Source: an uncultured Bacteroidales bacterium
GTDB lineage: Bacteria > Bacteroidota > Bacteroidia > Bacteroidales > F082
Direction: 5' to 3'
Assembly (NCBI GenBank): GCA_947305795.1
Contig: CAMZEK010000004.1
Location: 1-64,000 of the forward strand
DNA length: 64,000 nt
The translations under genes were made by a program, and so were the position numbers. The notes under the pieces were generated by a model. It was not told the origin of the DNA and did not search any database. It was given only the letters and a program-made list of their open reading frames with translations. The stretch's first letter is position 1. Every line of letters starts with the position of its first letter. This document shows positions 50,225-57,566 of this stretch, piece after piece.

Positions 50225-51031
50225 ATGCGCGACTTTACTCTGAAAACATACAAGTCTTTGATTGTCGCTTTTCAGGAAGCCGGCTATCAGTTCCAGACGT
50301 TTGAGGAGATGATGACGGTTCCTGTTATGGGTAAAAGCGTTGTCATGCGCCATGATGTGGATGAAAAAGCTTGGAACGCCCTAAAAATGGCCCAACTTGA
50401 AAATAAGCTCGGGATTCGTGCAACCTATTTTTTCCGTATTGTCAAGCAAAGCAATGTGCCGGAAGTGATAAGGCAAATTGTGGCTTTGGGTCACGAGGTG
50501 GGGTATCATTACGAAGATTTGGCCATAGCTGAGGGCGAAGATGCCTTGGCTATCAAGTCTTTCGAAGAAAATCTGGACTATTTTCGAGGCTACTATCCAG
50601 TAAAGTCTGTCTGTATGCATGGCAGCTCGACTTCAAAATACGACAATCGTTTACTATGGAAAAACCATACGCTGTCGGATTTTGGTTTGGTGGGGGAACC
50701 CTATTTGTCTGTTGATTTCGACAAGGTATATTATCTCACAGACACAGGTTATGCATGGGACGGCGGTAAGTTCGCTACACGCGATGTCGTCGTGAATGAT
50801 TTCGGTCTGATATTTCATACCACACAACAGATTGTGGTGTGCATTCAAGAAGGACGTTTTCCCGAGAAGGCAATGGTTCTTGCCCATACACTTTGGACTG
50901 ATAGTTTCTCACAATGGATGACACTGCATTTGAGGGAGTTTTTGCGTAATCATCTGAAATTAGCAGCTCGGAATAGCCGTTTTCTTGGCAAACTATATGA
51001 AAATATGGTTGAGATGTATTGGAAAAAGTGA
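50225..51031 (+). CDS. polysaccharide deacetylase-like protein
   Basis: A 268-residue protein with VVMRHDVDEKAWNALKMAQ, RATYFFRIVK and GHEVGYHYEDLA, the three spaced blocks of the NodB fold, but with HDVD for the metal site and YHYE in place of SHxxxH. Such divergent members are frequent in Bacteroidota glycan loci. Catalytic competence is uncertain. It is the last gene before the separate wza promoter. Confidence 0.72.
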   Translation: MRDFTLKTYKSLIVAFQEAGYQFQTFEEMMTVPVMGKSVVMRHDVDEKAWNALKMAQLENKLGIRATYFFRIVKQSNVPEVIRQIVALGHEVGYHYEDLAIAEGEDALAIKSFEENLDYFRGYYPVKSVCMHGSSTSKYDNRLLWKNHTLSDFGLVGEPYLSVDFDKVYYLTDTGYAWDGGKFATRDVVVNDFGLIFHTTQQIVVCIQEGRFPEKAMVLAHTLWTDSFSQWMTLHLREFLRNHLKLAARNSRFLGKLYENMVEMYWKK

Positions 51032-51049
51032 AAATAGCTGAAAAAAGTG

Positions 51050-51057
51050 TATTTTTG
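51050..51057 (+). promoter_or_regulatory. -7 promoter box of wza
   Basis: TATTTTTG matches TAnnTTTG and ends 25 bases before the wza ATG at 51083. It suggests wza-wzc and the phosphatase can be transcribed separately from the biosynthesis genes. Confidence 0.55.
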
Positions 51058-51082
51058 CAATTTCAGAATAAATGTATTTACT

Positions 51083-51838
51083 ATGAAAAGTAGATTTTGT
51101 TTTGTTTTGTATTTGTCGGCACTAATTCTTGTGGCGACTTCCTGTGTCACGGCAAAGAAAGTTCGTTATCTGAGTGACATGCCCAAGGAGGGAATGCCGA
51201 TTAATGAGAACTTTGAGGTTACGGTTAGCCCTTACGATGAGTTGGCTATCAGCGTGTTGAGCAATGGCAACGAAGAAGAGCTGCTCAAGCCTTTCAATGC
51301 ATTTAGCGGCGTGACCTATCTCGTAGACGGCAATGGCAACATACAATTTCCCGTGTTAGGAGAACTTCATGTGGAAGGCTTGACGCGTTTGCAACTACAG
51401 GACACGCTTTGCACCCGTCTCGTCAAAGAGGGACATCTCAAGAGTCCAATGGCGCAGGTTAAATTTATGAATTTTAGGGTCTTTTTCTTAAATAGCAGTG
51501 GGGGATATGTGGTTAATGTGGAGAATGAGCGTTGCACATTTCTCGAAGCTTTGGCCATGTCAGGAGGATTGGACTACTACACCCGCCGCGATCGCATTGG
51601 TGTGATGCGCGAGGTGAATGGCAAACGAATTGTCCATTACCTCGATCCGCGCTCAACGGCTATCTTTGACGACGAATTTTTCCTGTTACAACAGAATGAC
51701 ATCATTTTCACGGAAGAATCACGCTTCTCTTTCTTCAAGGAAAACATGAGCAGTTGGGCATTGGTTCTTTCTTTTTTGACGTCATTGACCTCTTTGGGTA
51801 TGGTATATGTAATGGCTAAATCACTGTCGACGAAATAA
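51083..51838 (+). CDS. wza: polysaccharide export lipoprotein (Wza family)
   Basis: A 251-residue outer-membrane lipoprotein; the lipobox ATSC puts the lipidated cysteine at residue 21. The poly-export domain spans about 40-135 (VSPYDELAISVLS and TYLVDGNGNIQFPVLGELHVEGLT), followed by a SLBB-like domain with TFLEALAMSGGLDYYTRR. A hydrophobic segment (WALVLSFLTSLTSLGMVYVMA) closes the protein, as is usual in Bacteroidota Wza. The upstream GTG at 51047 lies in the promoter, so the ATG at 51083 is used. It forms the exit channel with Wzc. Confidence 0.9.
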   Translation: MKSRFCFVLYLSALILVATSCVTAKKVRYLSDMPKEGMPINENFEVTVSPYDELAISVLSNGNEEELLKPFNAFSGVTYLVDGNGNIQFPVLGELHVEGLTRLQLQDTLCTRLVKEGHLKSPMAQVKFMNFRVFFLNSSGGYVVNVENERCTFLEALAMSGGLDYYTRRDRIGVMREVNGKRIVHYLDPRSTAIFDDEFFLLQQNDIIFTEESRFSFFKENMSSWALVLSFLTSLTSLGMVYVMAKSLSTK

Positions 51839-51882
51839 TGATGATTCATTAGTTGGTTTTGGCTGAATTAAAAACGTGAGCA

Positions 51883-54420
51883 ATGGCAAATAACAACAAT
51901 CTTAATACAGCTTCGAACGACTCGATGGCATTCGAAGACGATGCTAATAGTGGCTTCAAGTTCAAGGATATGGTCTTCCTTGTGCTTCGCAACTTGCATT
52001 GGTTCATTCTCTGCATGGCTGCTGGAGCAGTGGTCGCGTACTACAATGTCAGAGGCCAGCAGCGGGAATATGCTAGTTCAGCTACAATGTTGATAAAAAC
52101 CACGTCTAGCGGAGGCACCGAGTCCTTGCGAGGCTCTTCGACCATCAGCTCAATCACGGGGTCAGGTTTGATGATTAGTACAATCAATAATGAAATGATG
52201 ATATTACGATCGCAGACCAACATGGAAAACATGGCGCGTCGGTTGCATCTGAATGTCATGTATTCCTATACCACTAGAATAGCCAAGCGTAACACCGACT
52301 TATATAAGGATGCTCCCGTTGATGTTTTTTTCCTTGACTTGGATGAGCAATCGTCGGTTTCCTTCACTGTGAAACCATTGGACAGCGAGATAGTGCTTGT
52401 CAATGATATGGGGCAGGATCTTCCTTCCATGAAGGTAAGACTGAACGATACGGTGGCGATGCCTTGCGGACGAGTGGTGATTCAGCCAACATGGCGTTAT
52501 TCCAGTTTTATTGAGACGCCGATTCTCGTTCGTCATGTCCCATTGATGGCCGTGGCCTCTTCTTATCGTGGGCGTATTGCCGTGGAGAGAGATAACGAAA
52601 AGAACTCTGTCTTGAGGCTCTCATTACGCGACACTTCGCCACTGCGTGCCGCCGACGTGCTGAACACTCTTATTGAGGTCTACAACGAAGAATCCATTGA
52701 GGACCAGAAACGCATCCTTACTTATACCGAGAAATTCATCAATGAACGCATCGATTTCTTGATGAGTGATATTCATGATTATGAGAAGGTGTCGGTTAGT
52801 TTTAAGCAAACTCATAACATCATCGACACGAAAAGTTATGGCCAAACCTATGTAGCGACGAGTGCGTCAATGACCGAGGAAGCGAAACAACTGACGGCGC
52901 AAAAGGGCATGATTAGCTATCTGATTGGTTTCATCAGCGAAAATGAGGAGCAAATCATCCCAACGGGTGTGGTCGACCTTACGACGGATGCTGCCAACGC
53001 CATCACCGTCTATAACGACAACCTGATTAAGTTGGAAAAATACAAGGCGGATGGCGTTACTAATAACCCAACCGTTCAGAATCTTCTTGAAAATCAGACT
53101 ACCTTGAGGGCTTCCATCATCACCTTGCTGGAGACCAACCTTATCAGCATCGAAGAACGTATTGCAGCGGTCAACCGCGACAGGAACATTGCCAACTCGC
53201 AAATCCAGTCTGTTCCGCTTGCCCAATTGCGGCTCGACTCGGTGCAGCGTATGCAAGGCATCAAAGAGCAGTTGTATTTGCAATTGCTCAGCAAGCGCGA
53301 GGAACTGCTCATTACCACTCCGCAAATAGAGGCATCTTCAAAAGTGATTGACCAAGCCTATCCCAATTATAATCCCGTTGCGCCCAACGAAAAGAAATCG
53401 ATCATGTCGGGTTTACTCATTGGTCTCCTCGTCCCCGTTGGTGTTCTGGTGCTTCGTAGAATGTTGGATACGGCTATTCATGAGAGGGCAGATGTACAGA
53501 AGGCTTCGAATGTACCTTTCCTTGGTGATGTTCCGTATCAAGCTGATTTAGCAAGTCATGCTGTCAGCGTGAGGGAAAATGGCCGCGATTCGCTCTCAGA
53601 GTCATTCCGCCTTATTCGGTCTAACCTTGAATATATGAAGGATAGGAAGGAAGGCGCCCATGTCATTATGTTCACCTCTTTCATGGTCTCTTCGGGCAAG
53701 ACTTTCGTCTCCACCAACTTGGCAACGAGTTTCGCCTTGGCATCGCGCAAGACCGTTATTGTTGACTTGGATGTACGCAAGGGTACTTTGTTCAAGGTGT
53801 ATGGAACGAGTACACGAGCGGGTGTTTCCAATTACCTTTCGGGTAAAATTGACAGTATAGACGATATCATTCATTCTGATGGAAAGGTGTCTAATTTGGA
53901 CATCATCTTCTCAGGTCCTGTGCCGCCCAATCCCGCTGAATTATTGATGAACAATAGGTTGGATACTTTGGTTGAGGAGTTGCGCAAACGTTATGACTAC
54001 ATCTTCTTGGATAACGTGCCGTTAGGCATGGTGGCCGATGCCGACATTGTGAAGCGTGTGGCTGACACCACCATTTTGGTGCTTCGTGCTGGCAAGACCG
54101 ACAAGCGCCTGCTCTTTGATGTGGACAAATTCTACAAGGAAGGCAAATTCCCGAACTTATGTGTGGTGCTCAATTCGGTCAACAAGAAGAGACGCGGTTA
54201 CGGGTATGGAGGTTATGGCTACGGCTATGGTTACGGATATGGTTATGGTTACGGATATGGTTATGGTTACGGATATGGTTATGGTTACGGATACGGCAAC
54301 GAGGAAGAAGAAAAAAAGAAACGCTTCAAGCTGTTCCGCAAACACCACCACCATCATAAACATGATCATTCAAATAAGCATAGCATTGATGGTGAGAATG
54401 CAGATGATGGGAAGGAATGA
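51883..54420 (+). CDS. wzc: Wzc-type tyrosine autokinase, polysaccharide co-polymerase
   Basis: An 845-residue inner-membrane protein: a Wzz-type chain-length domain with membrane helices near residues 35-55 and 510-525, a periplasmic coiled coil, and a cytoplasmic BY-kinase domain with the Walker A-like VSSGKTF (Lys606), Walker A' VIVDLDVRKG and Walker B YIFLDNVPLGMV. The tyrosine cluster is very unusual: residues 772-805 are a Gly-Tyr repeat encoded by an 18-bp tandem repeat, followed by an acidic/basic stretch and a histidine-rich tail. Such tyrosines are the autophosphorylation sites that regulate chain length and export, and are dephosphorylated by the PHP enzyme encoded 6 bases downstream. 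Confidence 0.92.
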   Translation: MANNNNLNTASNDSMAFEDDANSGFKFKDMVFLVLRNLHWFILCMAAGAVVAYYNVRGQQREYASSATMLIKTTSSGGTESLRGSSTISSITGSGLMISTINNEMMILRSQTNMENMARRLHLNVMYSYTTRIAKRNTDLYKDAPVDVFFLDLDEQSSVSFTVKPLDSEIVLVNDMGQDLPSMKVRLNDTVAMPCGRVVIQPTWRYSSFIETPILVRHVPLMAVASSYRGRIAVERDNEKNSVLRLSLRDTSPLRAADVLNTLIEVYNEESIEDQKRILTYTEKFINERIDFLMSDIHDYEKVSVSFKQTHNIIDTKSYGQTYVATSASMTEEAKQLTAQKGMISYLIGFISENEEQIIPTGVVDLTTDAANAITVYNDNLIKLEKYKADGVTNNPTVQNLLENQTTLRASIITLLETNLISIEERIAAVNRDRNIANSQIQSVPLAQLRLDSVQRMQGIKEQLYLQLLSKREELLITTPQIEASSKVIDQAYPNYNPVAPNEKKSIMSGLLIGLLVPVGVLVLRRMLDTAIHERADVQKASNVPFLGDVPYQADLASHAVSVRENGRDSLSESFRLIRSNLEYMKDRKEGAHVIMFTSFMVSSGKTFVSTNLATSFALASRKTVIVDLDVRKGTLFKVYGTSTRAGVSNYLSGKIDSIDDIIHSDGKVSNLDIIFSGPVPPNPAELLMNNRLDTLVEELRKRYDYIFLDNVPLGMVADADIVKRVADTTILVLRAGKTDKRLLFDVDKFYKEGKFPNLCVVLNSVNKKRRGYGYGGYGYGYGYGYGYGYGYGYGYGYGYGYGYGNEEEEKKKRFKLFRKHHHHHKHDHSNKHSIDGENADDGKE
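54196..54297 (+). repeat. 18-bp tandem repeat encoding the Wzc Gly-Tyr tail
   Basis: Three perfect copies of GGTTACGGATATGGTTAT (54229-54282) and degenerate flanking copies code for alternating Gly and Tyr. Unit lengths of 6 and 18 bases keep the frame, so slippage would change the number of tyrosines without a frameshift. Confidence 0.9.
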
Positions 54421-54426
54421 TAGGCC

Positions 54427-55155
54427 ATGTTGGGAATGAAGCATAAATTGCCGGAGGGCTTTTTCCAAGGAGCTTGTGACATGCATTGTCATTTGTTGCC
54501 GGGTGTGGATGACGGTTTCCCCACTTCGGAGCTGTCGTTACAGACCTTACAAAAGCTCGAGCAGCAAGGCGTGATGAAAATGATTTTCACGCCCCATTTC
54601 ATGAAGGAGTATCCTGACAACAATCGGGAGAACATGATGGCCAAGTTTGAGCCGTTCAAGGCGGAGGCGAAAAGCCATAGCAAAATAGAATTGCGCCTCG
54701 CGGCAGAATACATGTTGGATGCCTGCTTCATGGAGCATTTTAAGCAGGGTTTCCTGACTTTGGACAAACAGGGTACACACGTGCTTTGCGAGACATCTTA
54801 CATGATGTATGAACACAACGTCCCCGAAATGCTGTATGAGATCATGTTGGACGGTTTTCAACCTGTGATCGCGCACCCCGAAAGGTATGAGTATGCGTCG
54901 AAAGGGCATTATTTCAAGTGGAGGGACAAGCGGTACAAGTTCCAGTTGAACTTGCTTTCGTTGGGAGGAGCTTATGGCGGTCCCGCAGCGGCCAAGGCAC
55001 ATTTCTTATTGAAAGAGGGGATGTATGATTATGTAGGCTCCGATTTGCACAAATGGGATACTTTTGTGCGCTTTTCATCCCAAATCAAGCTGGGCAAGAA
55101 GGACATTGACAGAGTAGCACAACTTTTGGAGAACAACAAGGAACTTTTCGGCTGA
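54427..55155 (+). CDS. PHP-type protein tyrosine phosphatase (CpsB/YwqE family)
   Basis: A 242-residue PHP-domain enzyme: CDMHCHLLPGVDDGFPT (HxH metal site), IFTPHFMKEYPDN, AAEYMLDACF, VIAHPERYEYAS and YVGSDLHKWD supply the metal ligands of the CpsB/YwqE group. It should dephosphorylate the tyrosine tail of Wzc. It ends directly before a strong terminator that closes the polysaccharide locus. Confidence 0.9.
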   Translation: MLGMKHKLPEGFFQGACDMHCHLLPGVDDGFPTSELSLQTLQKLEQQGVMKMIFTPHFMKEYPDNNRENMMAKFEPFKAEAKSHSKIELRLAAEYMLDACFMEHFKQGFLTLDKQGTHVLCETSYMMYEHNVPEMLYEIMLDGFQPVIAHPERYEYASKGHYFKWRDKRYKFQLNLLSLGGAYGGPAAAKAHFLLKEGMYDYVGSDLHKWDTFVRFSSQIKLGKKDIDRVAQLLENNKELFG

Positions 55156-55176
55156 GCCGATTGGGTTTTTAGGCAT

Positions 55177-55222
55177 AAAACAAGCCATCCTGATGAGATT
55201 TTTCGTCGGGATGGCTTGTTTT
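55177..55222. terminator. bidirectional Rho-independent terminator
   Basis: AAAACAAGCCATCC (55177-55190) and GGATGGCTTGTTTT (55209-55222) are perfectly complementary around an 18-base loop. Both strands end in a T-run, so it can stop the polysaccharide operon and the convergent patatin gene. Confidence 0.9.
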
Positions 55223-55229
55223 GTGTTTC

Positions 55230-57551
55230 TTAGAAATTGTAGCCGAGCGAAAAATACATGCTAAACTCGCGGGTGCAGTTCGACCATTGTGCGGTCAGGG
55301 CAATCGGTCCGATGGGGCTGTTGTAGGCGTAGCGCAAGCCAACACCAGAATAGTGCTCCAAGTCAAGAGTACCTCTGTCGTAATTGTATTTGTTGTAACC
55401 CAAGAGGATGTTGTATGTTGCTGTAAGATAATGCTTCCCATAGAAATTGTAGCGCAAGTCGCAACGTGCGATGGCCGACCTGTCACTGGTTTCGTTGAGG
55501 TGGCTCACGCCGATGAAAGGCATTTGTTGGTCGACGTGACGCCCAGGGATGTCGCCGCCAATGGCGTTCCAAAGGTTGGCGTACAGCGGTTTGCCGAACA
55601 CCATGCGGCCGTAGAATTGTGGAATGATGGTAAACTTGCCGTTTTTCGGGGTGATGTATCCCTCGAAGGAAATGGCAAGGTCTTGCACGGCGCTTCTAGG
55701 ATTCGCTGGGTCTAAGTAGAGGCGTGTGTTGAGACTGGCATTGATGCCGTTTCGGGCGAAATAGCTGTGGTCCATGTTGTCGAAATTGAGGTTGAGGTAA
55801 GGCCCGAACAGTTTATTGTCGTCGAAATCGGAGGTTTGCGTCATGACGATGCCGAGGGTGTCGGAGATGTTGATGCCCAAAAAGGTTTGATCGAAGTGGG
55901 TGGCGGTGTAAGCGAAGCCCAAAGAAGTGTTGATGTTGAACAGTTGGAATTGTGATATGTAGGAACTGACTTGGCTCTGCACGTAGTGCAAATTGGTGTT
56001 TCTGTGGATGTCTTGTACCATCACCTTGAAGTGTTGGCTGCGGAAGTCGTAGGCGAGATTGAAGTTGGCTACGGGAATCAGCGAATAGGTGGCGGTCACG
56101 TTGAGGCGGGGGTTGTAACTCAGTCTGCCTGTCAAGTTGAGCTTGAATCCCGAAAGGCGTTTCTCGTTGATACCGAGATTGATGAGCATGGCGGCGCCTT
56201 CTTCGGTGTCGTAGCGTGTGCCGATGCCCACTACATGGGGCTGGGTTGGCTTGAAGTTAAGGATAAGTTTGTAGGTTTGGATAGTGTCAGTAGGGAGCTC
56301 GAAGTGATTTTCATAAATGTTATAAGTGATGTCGTTGAAGGCTCCTGTGCCTCGGAAGATGCTCACGGCCCGGTCGATGTCTTTTGCTGAAACAGGCTCG
56401 CCCATCTTGAGCCCGCCTTTTTTGGACAACCATTTGCTTTGTTCTATGTTGCTTTGGTTCATGGTGATGGAACTGATGATGATAGGCTCGTCCTTGAGGT
56501 TCCTCGCCCTGGGCGCATGAAGTTCCTTGCTGACGGGATGTCCTGCTATTGAGTCGAGGTGTTGCTTGATGCTGAGTAATTGGTCGTGGTGTTCAGTGGC
56601 TTCCTTGTAGCCACGCCTGACCAAAGAATCGATGGCACTAGGCGTGAAACTGAGCATTCCATAGCCTGTGATGTCTGGACACAAATGCACATTGCAAAGT
56701 TTCCGGTTTTCTTCTCGTTTTGAGTTTGTGGCATTATTTATCAAATAATTCAACACAAGTGGCAAGGCGGGAATTTCGTTAAGCTCGTTCTCTTGCTTGT
56801 CGGATACTTCCACTCCGATGATGATGTCAGCCCCCATCTCTCGAAGTACGTCGGCGGGGAAATTGTTGACGAGCCCACCGTCCACAAGCACCTTGTGGTC
56901 CATTAGGACGGGCGAAAATACCCCTGGGATGGCCATGCTGGCGCGCATGGCTGTAGGAACGCTGCCTTGGCGAATGATGACTTCCTTGCCCGTGGCGATG
57001 TTGGTGGCCACACAAGCAAAGGGGATGGGGAGGTCGTTGAAGTCCATTTCTTCCTGATAGCCAATGCACAGATCGTTGAACAGGTTGATGAGCTCGGTGT
57101 TGTTGACGTAGGCGCTGGGCAAAAAACTGACGGGCAGTTGCCTCTCCATTTTTTTCTTGAAGATGCCGCCGACACTGAAAGGGATGTTGATGATGTAAGT
57201 GCCGTTGCGGTAACGCATTTCTGGTGACATCACCAGGCGGTCAATCCTATTGCCCACGTATTCTGACCAGTTCATGTTGGCAATCAAATTCCCCAGCTCA
57301 TCGGGAGAATAGCCCATGGCATAAAGTCCGCCGATGATGGAGCCCATGCTGGTGCCAGCCACATAATCGACAGGAACCCCTATCTCTTCGAGGTATTTCA
57401 GCACGCCAATGTGAGATGCACCTTTGGCGCCGCCACCGCTGAGGACTACGCCGACTTTCGGGCGTGGTGGCTGGATTTGGACGGAATGCTGTTGGGCATG
57501 TGTGCCCAAAGAGAATAGAAATGCTGTGAGAATCAATGCAAAGCGCTTCAT
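55230..57551 (-). CDS. patatin-like phospholipase with outer-membrane barrel
   Basis: A 773-residue protein: signal peptide (1-19), patatin domain (about 32-240) with oxyanion motif GGGAKG (39-44), nucleophile Ser68 in GTSMG and catalytic Asp224 in DGG, a POTRA-like region (about 355-430), and a C-terminal Omp85-type 16-strand barrel ending in FSLGYNF, a BAM recognition terminus. This resembles the PlpD/type Vd architecture and should display or release a phospholipase/acyl hydrolase. It is a tandem paralogue of the gene at 57567, 15 bases away. Confidence 0.9.
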   Translation of the reverse strand: MKRFALILTAFLFSLGTHAQQHSVQIQPPRPKVGVVLSGGGAKGASHIGVLKYLEEIGVPVDYVAGTSMGSIIGGLYAMGYSPDELGNLIANMNWSEYVGNRIDRLVMSPEMRYRNGTYIINIPFSVGGIFKKKMERQLPVSFLPSAYVNNTELINLFNDLCIGYQEEMDFNDLPIPFACVATNIATGKEVIIRQGSVPTAMRASMAIPGVFSPVLMDHKVLVDGGLVNNFPADVLREMGADIIIGVEVSDKQENELNEIPALPLVLNYLINNATNSKREENRKLCNVHLCPDITGYGMLSFTPSAIDSLVRRGYKEATEHHDQLLSIKQHLDSIAGHPVSKELHAPRARNLKDEPIIISSITMNQSNIEQSKWLSKKGGLKMGEPVSAKDIDRAVSIFRGTGAFNDITYNIYENHFELPTDTIQTYKLILNFKPTQPHVVGIGTRYDTEEGAAMLINLGINEKRLSGFKLNLTGRLSYNPRLNVTATYSLIPVANFNLAYDFRSQHFKVMVQDIHRNTNLHYVQSQVSSYISQFQLFNINTSLGFAYTATHFDQTFLGINISDTLGIVMTQTSDFDDNKLFGPYLNLNFDNMDHSYFARNGINASLNTRLYLDPANPRSAVQDLAISFEGYITPKNGKFTIIPQFYGRMVFGKPLYANLWNAIGGDIPGRHVDQQMPFIGVSHLNETSDRSAIARCDLRYNFYGKHYLTATYNILLGYNKYNYDRGTLDLEHYSGVGLRYAYNSPIGPIALTAQWSNCTREFSMYFSLGYNF

Positions 57552-57566
57552 ATCAATCTTATTTTG

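Noticed and set aside
54196-54297. CRISPR or non-coding satellite
   Set aside because: The 18-bp repeat lies inside wzc in frame and encodes the tyrosine-rich tail expected for this family.
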